From Elusimicrobiota bacterium (GTDB lineage Bacteria; Elusimicrobiota; Elusimicrobia; UBA1565; UBA9628), in contig JAQUNT010000038.1 of the NCBI GenBank assembly GCA_028717525.1, forward strand, positions 1 through 10,253: a stretch of 10,253 nt of DNA. The letters run 5' to 3'. Of the stretch, positions 1 to 6,200 are shown in pieces. Positions within the stretch are counted from its first letter, which is position 1. Each line of letters starts with the position of its first letter. The notes below the pieces were generated by a model, which did no database searches, was not told the origin of the DNA, and saw nothing but the letters and a program-made list of their open reading frames with translations. The position numbers and the translations under genes were made by a program.

Positions 1-918
1 GACCTGGCCTGCCTGCACTGCTGCGCGGACTCCTGGCCGGGGGGCAGGCTGCGCGACGAGCTCTCCGCGGACGAGGCGCGGCGGCTGGCCGAGCAGATCG
101 CGGCCGCGGAGGTCCCCTACGTGCTCTTCGGGGGCGGCGAGCCGGCCCTAGCCCCGCATTTCCTGGACACGGCCGAGGTCCTCGGGAAGGCCGGGGTGTA
201 CCTGAAGGTGGAGAGCAACGGCCAGCGCTTGTCGAGCCGCGCCGTCTCCCGCCTGGCCGGACTGCCGGTGCGCTCGATCCAGATCTCGCTCGACGGCGCG
301 ACCCAGCAGGCCTACGGACGCCTGCGCCCCGCCGCCTCCCTGCAGGCGGCGGTGGACTCCTGCCGCCGGGTCCGCGAGGCCGGCCTGCCCCTGGAGGTCA
401 CCTTCGCCCCGTCGCGCTGCAACCTGCACGAGGCCGAGGCGGTCATGGAGCGAGCCGCGGAGCTGGGCGCCTTCCGCTTCAACACCGGAGCCTTGATGCG
501 GCTGGGTCGGGCCGCGCGGCTCTGGGAAGTTCTGGAACCTTCTTCCCAAGACTATGGACAATTTCTTAGACTCTTAGGGCGCAAGGAGCAGGAGCTGGCG
601 GGCCGCATGGAAGTCTGCTACCGCCCGTTCCACCTGCGCGAAGGCATCGAGGAGTGGCTGCGCGAGCCGCCCGGCACCTTGTCGGTGCAGGCGGACGGGA
701 AGGTCAGGGTGTCGGCCGCCCTGTCCTCCGTGTGCGCGGACCTGCGGAAGGATTCTCTGGCCGAGGCGTGGGACGCGTACCGCTCGGCCTGCGGGTCGAC
801 GGACGTGGCCGACGCTCTGAGAGCCTTGGACTGCGGCGATTGGACCGGGCCGGGAGCCGGCCTGGGCCTAGGAGACAGGAATGGACGAGCGCAACGCTGT
901 GAACGATGTGAAGGCTGA
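1..918 (+). CDS. Radical SAM enzyme, first of a tandem pair (5' end missing)
   Basis: The frame is open from base 1, so the N-terminus lies outside the window. The visible protein begins inside the radical SAM cluster motif: its first residues hold C-L-H-C, the last two cysteines of a CX3CX2C, judged by alignment to the complete paralogue at 997-1947. It then shows GGGEP (SAM-binding), a QISLDGA strand, and a conserved TGALMRLGRAA segment shared almost exactly with the paralogue. Near the end, a DGK...DLRKDSLAEAW segment looks like the core of a SPASM-type C-terminal domain, but most of the usual cysteines are absent; scattered cysteines and a terminal CERC remain. The family (PqqE/SPASM-like peptide-modifying enzymes) uses a [4Fe-4S] cluster and SAM to start radical chemistry on a peptide. 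The last 38 bp overlap the small peptide gene at 881. The substrate is inferred from that neighbour. Radical SAM membership is secure; the exact chemistry is unknown. Confidence 0.9.
   Translation, partial: DLACLHCCADSWPGGRLRDELSADEARRLAEQIAAAEVPYVLFGGGEPALAPHFLDTAEVLGKAGVYLKVESNGQRLSSRAVSRLAGLPVRSIQISLDGATQQAYGRLRPAASLQAAVDSCRRVREAGLPLEVTFAPSRCNLHEAEAVMERAAELGAFRFNTGALMRLGRAARLWEVLEPSSQDYGQFLRLLGRKEQELAGRMEVCYRPFHLREGIEEWLREPPGTLSVQADGKVRVSAALSSVCADLRKDSLAEAWDAYRSACGSTDVADALRALDCGDWTGPGAGLGLGDRNGRAQRCERCEG
870..874 (+). promoter_or_regulatory. Shine-Dalgarno for the 39-codon peptide gene
   Basis: AGGAG lies six bases before the ATG at 881, near-ideal spacing, inside the coding region of the upstream radical SAM gene. 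This is the main reason to accept the small frame as translated rather than accidental. Confidence 0.6.
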
Positions 919-1000
919 CGAGAAGCCCGCTTGGGAGACGCCCTCGATCGAGGAAGTCACCGACCGGGTGATGGCGCAGCCCTACATTCGGTTCACGTGA
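881..1000 (+). CDS. Small precursor-like peptide (39 aa), candidate RiPP substrate of the flanking radical SAM enzymes
   Basis: An ATG with AGGAG six bases upstream opens a 39-residue frame ending in TGA at 998-1000. The N-terminal half is charged (Asp, Glu, Lys). The middle reads AWETPSIEEV, and the C-terminal end has Pro34-Tyr35 and Phe38 with no cysteine. The W-x2-P-x-I-E-E-V pattern resembles leader segments of peptides modified by radical SAM enzymes, including the PqqA type (W-x-K-P...EVT), but the E-x3-Y of PqqA that becomes PQQ is not present. The gene overlaps the upstream enzyme by 38 bp in another frame and its stop overlaps the GTG start of the downstream enzyme (GTGA), so all three are probably translationally coupled. 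The role as precursor is inferred from position and motif. Alternatives are a regulatory leader peptide or a chance frame. No separate recognition (RRE/PqqD-like) protein is visible in the window. Confidence 0.65.
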   Translation: MDERNAVNDVKADEKPAWETPSIEEVTDRVMAQPYIRFT

Positions 1001-1947
1001 CGGACCCGAGGGGGGCGTCGGCGGGAGACTACCGCGCCCCCCTCTTCTTTGCCTGGCAGCTGACCAACGCCTGCCGCTGCAACTGCCTGACCTGCTGCGA
1101 GGGGTCCGGGCCGGATAAGGCTTGGTCCAGCGAGCTCTCCCGGGAAGAGGCCCTCCCGGTCGCCCGCGACATCGTCGCGGCCGGCATCCCCCATGTCGCC
1201 TTCGGCGGCGGCGAGCCCGTGGCCGTGCCCTGGTTCTGGGAGATCTGCGGGATCCTCCACGCCGGCGGGGTGGGCCTCAAGATCGAGACCGACGGCCTGC
1301 TGCTCGACGAGGCCGCTTGCGTGCGCCTCCAGGAGTGGGAGGTCGCCTGCGTGCAGATCAGCCTGGACGGCGCCAGCGCCGCGGTCCATGACCGGGTGCG
1401 GCCGGGGGGCTCCTTCGACGGGGCTGTGGCCTCCGTGCGCCGCCTGGCGCAGGCCGGGCTGGGGCCGGAGGTGGTCTTCACGCCCACGCGCCTCAACCTG
1501 GCCGAAGCTCCCGCGGTTTTCGACCTGGCCGCTCGCCTGGGAGCGCGCACCTTCGTGACCGGCCCCTTGATGCGCCTGGGCCGGGCGGCGGCGCACTGGA
1601 AGACGCTCGCCCCCTCGGAGAGCGACTGGCAGGGCACGTCGGCTCTCCTTGAGGAAAAGGCGCGTTCGGGCAAGCTGCGCCTCTCGATCTATCCCTGGGA
1701 CATCCGGGAGGAGATCCGCGTGCGGCGCGAGAGTCCGCAGGCCATGATGCTGGTGGTCCCGGACGGCAAGGCCAAGCTGCTCAACGCCCTGCCCTTCGCC
1801 CCGGGGGACCTCCGGCGCCAGAGCCTGGCCGAGGCCTGGAAGGCGGTCTGCGCGGCCTGGAGCTCGCCCAAGGTCAACGGGTTCATAGACAAGGTCCTCG
1901 CCGACCCGAAGCTGCTCAAGCACGCCAACGAGTGCTGGCCCGTCTAG
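997..1947 (+). CDS. Radical SAM enzyme, second of the tandem pair (316 aa)
   Basis: The full-length enzyme carries Cys26, Cys30 and Cys33 in a CX3CX2C motif that should bind the SAM-cleaving [4Fe-4S] cluster, GGGEP at about 70-74, QISLDGA, and TGPLMRLGRAA in the second half of the barrel. A C-terminal PDGKAKLL...GDLRRQSLAEAW segment matches the layout of a SPASM/twitch domain but has no cysteines at the expected places, so auxiliary clusters are probably lost. The GTG at 997 was chosen because it overlaps the TGA of the peptide gene (GTGA), and it leaves 25 residues before the first cluster cysteine, which is usual. An in-frame TTG at 931 would run back through the peptide gene and encode an unconvincing N-terminus. 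No room exists for an N-terminal RRE domain. The protein is clearly paralogous to the enzyme ending at 918. It probably modifies the 39-residue peptide, alone or with its paralogue; the reaction is unknown. Confidence 0.88.
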   Translation: MTDPRGASAGDYRAPLFFAWQLTNACRCNCLTCCEGSGPDKAWSSELSREEALPVARDIVAAGIPHVAFGGGEPVAVPWFWEICGILHAGGVGLKIETDGLLLDEAACVRLQEWEVACVQISLDGASAAVHDRVRPGGSFDGAVASVRRLAQAGLGPEVVFTPTRLNLAEAPAVFDLAARLGARTFVTGPLMRLGRAAAHWKTLAPSESDWQGTSALLEEKARSGKLRLSIYPWDIREEIRVRRESPQAMMLVVPDGKAKLLNALPFAPGDLRRQSLAEAWKAVCAAWSSPKVNGFIDKVLADPKLLKHANECWPV

Positions 1948-1980
1948 GCTGGGCCCACGGGCCCAAGCCGGCTTAGGCCG
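1947..1980 (+). terminator. Possible terminator hairpins after the radical SAM cassette
   Basis: GGCTGGGCCC at 1947-1956 and GGGCCCAAGCC at 1959-1969 form a ten-pair GC stem with one bulged A. A second small stem, CGGC-TTAG-GCCG, follows at 1969-1980. The bases after it are pyrimidine-rich (TTATCTTCCCTT) but lack a true T run, so intrinsic termination is only possible. It separates the peptide cassette from the next gene. Confidence 0.35.
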
Positions 1981-2033
1981 ATTATCTTCCCTTGCGGGGC
2001 CGTAGGACCCCGGAGGGAATCTCCTGGACAGCC

Positions 2034-2039
2034 TACACT
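2034..2039 (+). promoter_or_regulatory. -10-like hexamer six bases before the LspA-like gene
   Basis: TACACT (four of six matches to TATAAT) ends six bases before the ATG at 2046, placing a likely transcription start at the A of the start codon. No convincing -35 is seen at normal spacing. It is weak on its own and is listed because the same geometry recurs at 6515-6520 and 9051-9056. Confidence 0.25.
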
Positions 2040-2045
2040 AAGGGC

Positions 2046-3494
2046 ATGGACAAGAGAACCGGGACCGCCAGCCGACTCCTCGCAGCCAGCCTCTGCGCTG
2101 CGCTGCTCCTCATAAGCCCGGGACCGTCCGCCTACGCCGCCGCGGGACAGATCGCCAACATCAAGGTCACGGCTCCGGTGGGCGTGTCCATGGGCCTGGT
2201 CGGCGGCTCTCTCAACGCGGGGACCGTCAGCGCCCTCAACACCCGACTCGGTTTGACTCCGCTCTCCCTCACGGCCCACTTGGCGCCCGGCCAGGCCGCT
2301 CCGGTGGTCATGGCCCAGGACCTCGCCGTTGTCCAGGCCCCGGCCCTGGAGAGCCCGATCGTCGTGGCCGAGACCCTGGCTTCACTCTCCGCGGCCCCGC
2401 TCCTGGCCGCTCCGGCGGCTGAGCGCGGCACCGCTGTCCCGGCCGGCGGATCGGCGGCCATGCTCGCGCAAGCCGAAGCCATCCAGGCCGAGGGCGGCCG
2501 GATGGCGGAGCCGGCCGCGCGGGTCAAGACCGGGGTCCTGCAGACCCTGCGCTCCATCTTCTCCTCTGCGCAGGAAGATTCCTCCATCCCCGTGGCCGAG
2601 CCGGAGGCGGCGGGATCCCGCTCCTCCAGCCTCGAGCCCTCGTCCCCGGCCGAGACGCCGGTCCAGACCGCGGCGCCTGCGGCCCCGTCCGTCCCGGCCC
2701 AGGCCGCGCCTGCCTCCAAGATCAAGACCGTGCTGCGCTGGGCCCTGCCCATCGTCGCGCTGACCGCCTTGGTCTACGGGCTGGATTTCGGGACCAAGTA
2801 CCTGGCCGTGAAGTACCTCTTCACTGCCTTCCATGAATGCGCCTGGCGCGCGCCCCTGCTGGCCGGCATCATCCCCTATATCGGGGTGACGGCCTTCATC
2901 GCGCGCAAGTCCTTGGCCAACGACCACACGACCTGGCGCTGGTCGCCCGGGCAGCTCGGCAACGGCCGCCTCGGCTTCTACAAGGTGGCGCTGTCCGGGA
3001 TGGACGAGATGGTCAAGGACCACCCGTCCCTGCGCTGGGCCGTGCGGATCTACGATGTTTCCATCGCCTTGATGCTCGGCGGCATGCTGGGCAACGGCAT
3101 CGACGCCTTCCGCCTGGGCGGGGCGCTGGACTGGATCCCCCTGGGGCGCTCGCTCATGAACTTCGCGGACGTGGCCCTGCTCTGGGGCCTGGCCTTCTTC
3201 CAGCTGGCCACGGACTTCTTCATCCAGGCCGCCAAGGCTCACCATGAGGGCAAGCCCTTGCACTTCAGCACGGTCAGCTTCCTGGGCCTGCCCTTGCTCG
3301 GGTTCTTCCTGGCCTGGACCTTCGGCTCCGCGGCCGGAGGCGGGGCCCTGGACCTGGCCATGAAGAGCGTGGGCTGGCTCTACGTGATGGGCTTCTCCAT
3401 GCTGCTGGGCATCTCGCGCTTCCTGGCCTCCTTGGTGGTGGACCGCTTCGCCAAGAAGTTCGTCAGCGAGCAGGGCGCCAAGAAGCCGGCCTGA
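2046..3494 (+). CDS. Exported protein with C-terminal LspA-like (signal peptidase II) membrane domain, 482 aa
   Basis: The ATG at 2046 gives a classic signal peptide (KR, then a Leu/Ala stretch, then AYA-A near residue 31). An upstream in-frame TTG at 1992 would spoil it. Residues about 32-225 form an Ala/Pro/Ser-rich region of low complexity without a recognised fold. The rest is membrane-bound and carries lipoprotein signal peptidase signatures: DFGTKYL (Asp247, Lys251; E. coli LspA has DLGSKYL), GGMLGNGID (Asp353), a DW pair at 362-363, and NFAD (Asp375) followed by a hydrophobic helix. Asp353 and Asp375 align with the two catalytic aspartates of LspA, an aspartic protease that cuts lipoprotein signal peptides. 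The usual N-x-G-A-A-F motif is not obvious; NGRLGF at about 306-311 may replace it. Two extra hydrophobic helices follow. Typical LspA is about 160 aa, so this is a greatly extended, divergent relative, perhaps a specialised peptidase. It lies 98 bp after the radical SAM cassette and converges on purH with seven bases between the stops. Confidence 0.75.
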   Translation: MDKRTGTASRLLAASLCAALLLISPGPSAYAAAGQIANIKVTAPVGVSMGLVGGSLNAGTVSALNTRLGLTPLSLTAHLAPGQAAPVVMAQDLAVVQAPALESPIVVAETLASLSAAPLLAAPAAERGTAVPAGGSAAMLAQAEAIQAEGGRMAEPAARVKTGVLQTLRSIFSSAQEDSSIPVAEPEAAGSRSSSLEPSSPAETPVQTAAPAAPSVPAQAAPASKIKTVLRWALPIVALTALVYGLDFGTKYLAVKYLFTAFHECAWRAPLLAGIIPYIGVTAFIARKSLANDHTTWRWSPGQLGNGRLGFYKVALSGMDEMVKDHPSLRWAVRIYDVSIALMLGGMLGNGIDAFRLGGALDWIPLGRSLMNFADVALLWGLAFFQLATDFFIQAAKAHHEGKPLHFSTVSFLGLPLLGFFLAWTFGSAAGGGALDLAMKSVGWLYVMGFSMLLGISRFLASLVVDRFAKKFVSEQGAKKPA

Positions 3495-3501
3495 GCCGCG
3501 T

Positions 3502-5001
3502 TTAGTGCCGGAAGTGGCGCACCCCGGTGAGGACCATGGCTAGGCCGTGAAGGTCGCAGGCCTTGGCCGTTTCCTCGTCCTCGCTTGAGAACCCCGGCTG
3601 GATGACGGCCTTGACCCCGGCGCGAGCCGCCTCCTGGACGTGGTCGGCGCAGAGCGCGCCGTCCGAGGCCATCACGATGGGCAGGTCCTCGGAGAGGATG
3701 GGGTGGCGCTCCCGGCTCTTCTGCAGGGCCAGGCGCACCGCGTCGAGCCGCGAGGTCTGGCCGCTGCCGATGCCCACGGTCTGGCCGCCGCGGGCCAGGA
3801 CCACGGCATAGGTCCGGCAGTGCTTGGCCGCCTGCCAGGCCAGGCGCAGGGAGTTCATCTCCAGCTCCGTGGGCTGCCGCTTGGTCGGGACCTTGGGGGC
3901 CGCGGGCAGGCCCTGGTGGTCCCGGTCCTGGACCAGGACCCCGCCGGCCACGGAGCGGAAGTCGAGCTCGCGCGCCGAGATCAAGGTCGAGGGCAAGGTG
4001 ACCAGGCGGATGTCCTTCTTGGCCTTCAAGGCCAGCAGGGCCTTGCCCGAGAAGTCCGGCGCCGCGATGCAGTGGACCGTCTCCTCGGCGAACCAGGCGG
4101 CGGCCTCCTCGTCCACCTCGCGGTTGACCGCGGCCGTGCCGCCCAGGCAGCCGTGGGGGTCGCCGCGGTAGGCGAGCCTGGCCGCCTCGGCCAGGCTCTT
4201 GGACACCGCGGCCCCGGCCGGGACGCCGTGCTTGACGATGGCGCAGGCCGGCTCCGAGAACTCGCCCGCCAGCTCCCAGGCCGTGTCGAGGTCGAAGTAG
4301 TGGTTGAAGGACAGGGGCCGGCCGTAGACGAGGCTGGCCTGGTTGACGCCCCAGGGCCGGGCGCCGCTCAGGGCGTAGAGCGCTCCCGCCTGGTGGGGGT
4401 TCTCCCCGTAGCCGAGCTCCGCGCTGCGGCGCAGGCCCATGACCAACTCCTGCGGGAGCTTCTCCCAGCGGCTGCCCAGGTACTGGGCCACGGTGGAGTC
4501 GTAGTAGGCGGTGTAGTGGAAGGCCTTGGCGGCCAGGGCTTGGCGCCGCTCCAGGGAGATGTCGCCGTACTGGCGCAGCATCTCCAAGGTCTGTCCGTAG
4601 TCCTGGGGGTCGCAGAGGCAGACGACCTGCCGGAAGCTGCGCGCGGCCGCGCGCAGCAGGGCCGGGGCCTCGGCGTCCACGTAGGAGAGGGTCTCGGCCT
4701 GGGAGAGCTCCGAGGCGGCCAGTTCGGCCAGGGGGTAGAGGTTGATGGCCACCAGCTCGACGGAGGGGGCGCGCGCGGACCTCTCCCGGATGCCGGTCTG
4801 CCCCGAGGCCGCCAAAGAGCGCAGCATCCCGGGATGGGAGCGCACGTCGGAGACTTCGAGCTCGGCCTGACGCAGGGTCGCGGCCGTGCCGGGGTCGGCG
4901 ATGAACCGGAAGCCGAGTTCCTTGAGCGCCCAAGCGAGCTCTACGATGCCGGTCTTGTCCGTGACGTGCAGCAGGGCCCAGCGCTCGCCTTTATGGGTCA
5001 T
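3502..5001 (-). CDS. purH: Divergent bifunctional purine biosynthesis protein PurH (AICAR formyltransferase/IMP cyclohydrolase)
   Basis: PurH catalyses the last two steps of IMP synthesis: formyl transfer from 10-formyl-THF to AICAR, then ring closure. The 499-residue protein has the family's length and order. The N-terminal cyclohydrolase domain shows VTDKTGIVE, NLYP (Tyr89) and Asp109, but STGGT has become ADPGT (35-39), the GRVKTLHP loop is missing and the stretch shortened, and the AAKN lysine is Arg121. The transformylase domain keeps YGENPHQ (198-204), the catalytic Lys257-His258 in KHGVPAG, GIGSGQTSR, IQPG and the terminal TGVRHFRH. However, SDAFFPF is SDGALCA, and the asparagine of the SNA(I/V) segment is Tyr398. 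It is the second gene of a pair: its ATG overlaps the TGA of the metallophosphoesterase gene (ATGA), with no clear SD, implying coupling. Family assignment is firm. Whether both activities survive is doubtful, and a second, canonical purH may exist elsewhere. Confidence 0.9.
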   Translation of the reverse strand: MTHKGERWALLHVTDKTGIVELAWALKELGFRFIADPGTAATLRQAELEVSDVRSHPGMLRSLAASGQTGIRERSARAPSVELVAINLYPLAELAASELSQAETLSYVDAEAPALLRAAARSFRQVVCLCDPQDYGQTLEMLRQYGDISLERRQALAAKAFHYTAYYDSTVAQYLGSRWEKLPQELVMGLRRSAELGYGENPHQAGALYALSGARPWGVNQASLVYGRPLSFNHYFDLDTAWELAGEFSEPACAIVKHGVPAGAAVSKSLAEAARLAYRGDPHGCLGGTAAVNREVDEEAAAWFAEETVHCIAAPDFSGKALLALKAKKDIRLVTLPSTLISARELDFRSVAGGVLVQDRDHQGLPAAPKVPTKRQPTELEMNSLRLAWQAAKHCRTYAVVLARGGQTVGIGSGQTSRLDAVRLALQKSRERHPILSEDLPIVMASDGALCADHVQEAARAGVKAVIQPGFSSEDEETAKACDLHGLAMVLTGVRHFRH

Positions 5002-5855
5002 TTTCGGGGGCGGCGCGGCTTGGCGGAGAAGGAGTCGAGCAGGGCGCCGTCGTCGCCGAAGGCTTCGGCGAAGAGGCCCTCGGGCTTCAAGGACAGGGCC
5101 ACGAAGTTGTTCTTGGTTATGAAGACCTTCGAGTAGGGGGCGGCGGCCTTGCGCTTCTTGTAGAGGGGGGCGCCGCCGCCTCCGGCGACCACGTAGGTGA
5201 TGCCGTCGACCTCGGAGCGCTCGTAGAGATGGTCATGGCCCGAGAACACCGCGCTGACGCGGCCGCGCTGGAACAGGGGGGCCAGCATGGCGGGGAGGAC
5301 CTTGGCGTCCTCCGCACCGTGCGGTCCCGTGCCGTAGACCGGCCGGTGCAGCAGGACCACGATGTAGGCGGCCGTGGACTTGGAGATGTCCTGGTCCAGC
5401 CAGCCGCGCTGGTAGGTGCCTTCCCAGAGGGGGGTCTCGCTGTCGAGCACGATGAAGTGGATGCCGAAGCGGTCCACCGAGTACCAGATCTTCTCCGCGT
5501 CTATACCGAAGTTCTGGTAGTAGAGGGGCGCGTGGTCCTCGTGGTTGCCGTGCACCGGGAAGAACTCGGCCGTGGCGCGCAGGCCGGAGGAGATCTCGTT
5601 GAAGTATTCCCAGTCCTTGTGCGAAGAGCCGCGGCCGACCATGTCGCCGGTGTGGAAGACCAGGCTGGGATGGAGCTTGAGGATCTGCGCGGTCACGCGG
5701 CGGTGGGCGTCGTGGTCCGTGCGCGTGTCGCCGTAGACCACGATGCAGCGGTCGCAGGCGGGCTGCGCCGCATGGGAGACGGGAAGGAGGAAGAGCAGGC
5801 TGAGTATCATCACGCTGGCTATGATATCAAACGAGAGGCTGGTGCCACGGGTCAA
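4998..5855 (-). CDS. Secreted calcineurin-like metallophosphoesterase (purple acid phosphatase-like)
   Basis: The 285-residue protein contains the full metal-binding set of the calcineurin-like phosphoesterase fold: GDTRTDHD near 42-49, HTGDMV with Asp71, GNHE at 103-106, LHRP with His170, and GHDHLYERS from 206, followed by a VAGGGGAPLY segment common in purple acid phosphatase-like proteins. These residues bind two metal ions and hydrolyse phosphate esters. An N-terminal hydrophobic segment (about residues 10-27, ending SHA-A) acts as a signal peptide, so it probably works outside the cytoplasm. The start is uncertain: the TTG at 5855 supplies an arginine before the hydrophobic core, while GTG at 5813 or ATG at 5810 would give a shorter, uncharged leader. 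A TATCAT hexamer at 5821-5826 sits seven bases before the GTG. Its TGA overlaps the ATG of purH. The substrate is unknown; nucleotides would suit the neighbour, but this is inference. Confidence 0.85.
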   Translation of the reverse strand: MTRGTSLSFDIIASVMILSLLFLLPVSHAAQPACDRCIVVYGDTRTDHDAHRRVTAQILKLHPSLVFHTGDMVGRGSSHKDWEYFNEISSGLRATAEFFPVHGNHEDHAPLYYQNFGIDAEKIWYSVDRFGIHFIVLDSETPLWEGTYQRGWLDQDISKSTAAYIVVLLHRPVYGTGPHGAEDAKVLPAMLAPLFQRGRVSAVFSGHDHLYERSEVDGITYVVAGGGGAPLYKKRKAAAPYSKVFITKNNFVALSLKPEGLFAEAFGDDGALLDSFSAKPRRPRK

Positions 5856-5903
5856 CTTTCTTAACTTTCTCAGATGTCTGGAAGGGGGATGCCGAGCGGA
5901 GCT

Positions 5904-6200
5904 TCAGGGATGGGGCGTGATGGCGATGATGGTGATCTGGCCCTGGCCGGGGCCGTAGCACCAGAAGATGCGGTAAGCGCCGGGCGTGGCCTGTTGGGCG
6001 TAGGCCTCGAAGACATCCTCGCTCCGCGGACCAGCAATGGCGTGCAACTTGTGCGTGTGCAGGCCCGGGTGACGGGGGTTGATCTCGAGGAGCCCAAGAC
6101 ACTTTCTGACCGCCTTGAGCTGCCTGGCCTGGCCCAGGTCTCCCTGGAGCGAGACCAACTGCCCTTCGGCCTCAGGCTGGAAGATGAGCTTGAAGTTCAA
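5904..6200 (-). CDS. RelE/ParE-type toxin of a type II toxin-antitoxin pair
   Basis: The 98-residue protein begins with a short strand (FKLIFQP), then a helix pair, NPRHPGLHTHKL at about 41-52, a FEAYAQQATPGAYRIFW block and a C-terminal YGP...ITIIAITPHP. This is the layout of RelE/ParE-superfamily toxins (helical hairpin followed by a small beta sheet); many members cleave ribosome-bound mRNA and others poison gyrase. The start is the TTG at 6200, which overlaps the TGA of the upstream antitoxin-like gene (TTGA), so translation is coupled and the toxin probably made at lower level. The nearest downstream gene is the metallophosphoesterase, 48 bases away. Membership in the superfamily is likely; the target cannot be read from the sequence. 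Confidence 0.8.
   Translation of the reverse strand: MNFKLIFQPEAEGQLVSLQGDLGQARQLKAVRKCLGLLEINPRHPGLHTHKLHAIAGPRSEDVFEAYAQQATPGAYRIFWCYGPGQGQITIIAITPHP

Noticed and set aside
931..996. N-terminal extension of the second radical SAM enzyme from TTG at 931
   Set aside because: It would overlap most of the 39-codon peptide gene and add a sequence with no radical SAM features; GTG at 997 overlaps the peptide stop and gives a normal N-terminus.
881..1000. Peptide gene as a true pqqA
   Set aside because: It lacks the Glu-x3-Tyr pair that becomes PQQ, and no pqqB, pqqC or pqqD gene is visible; only the leader style is similar.
1992..2045. Start of the LspA-like gene at TTG 1992
   Set aside because: The added 18 residues precede a textbook signal peptide that begins at the ATG at 2046.
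3380..4933. Long minus-strand frame of 517 codons overlapping purH in another frame
   Set aside because: Arg/Gly/Pro-dominated composition and complete overlap with purH, which has clear family motifs.
3640..5136. Long plus-strand frame of 498 codons opposite purH
   Set aside because: Antisense shadow of purH and the phosphatase gene; low-complexity translation and no ribosome binding site.
5831..5850. Sigma-54-type promoter (GTGGCACC) upstream of the phosphatase gene
   Set aside because: The -24 half fits, but there is no GC at the -12 position at the required distance.
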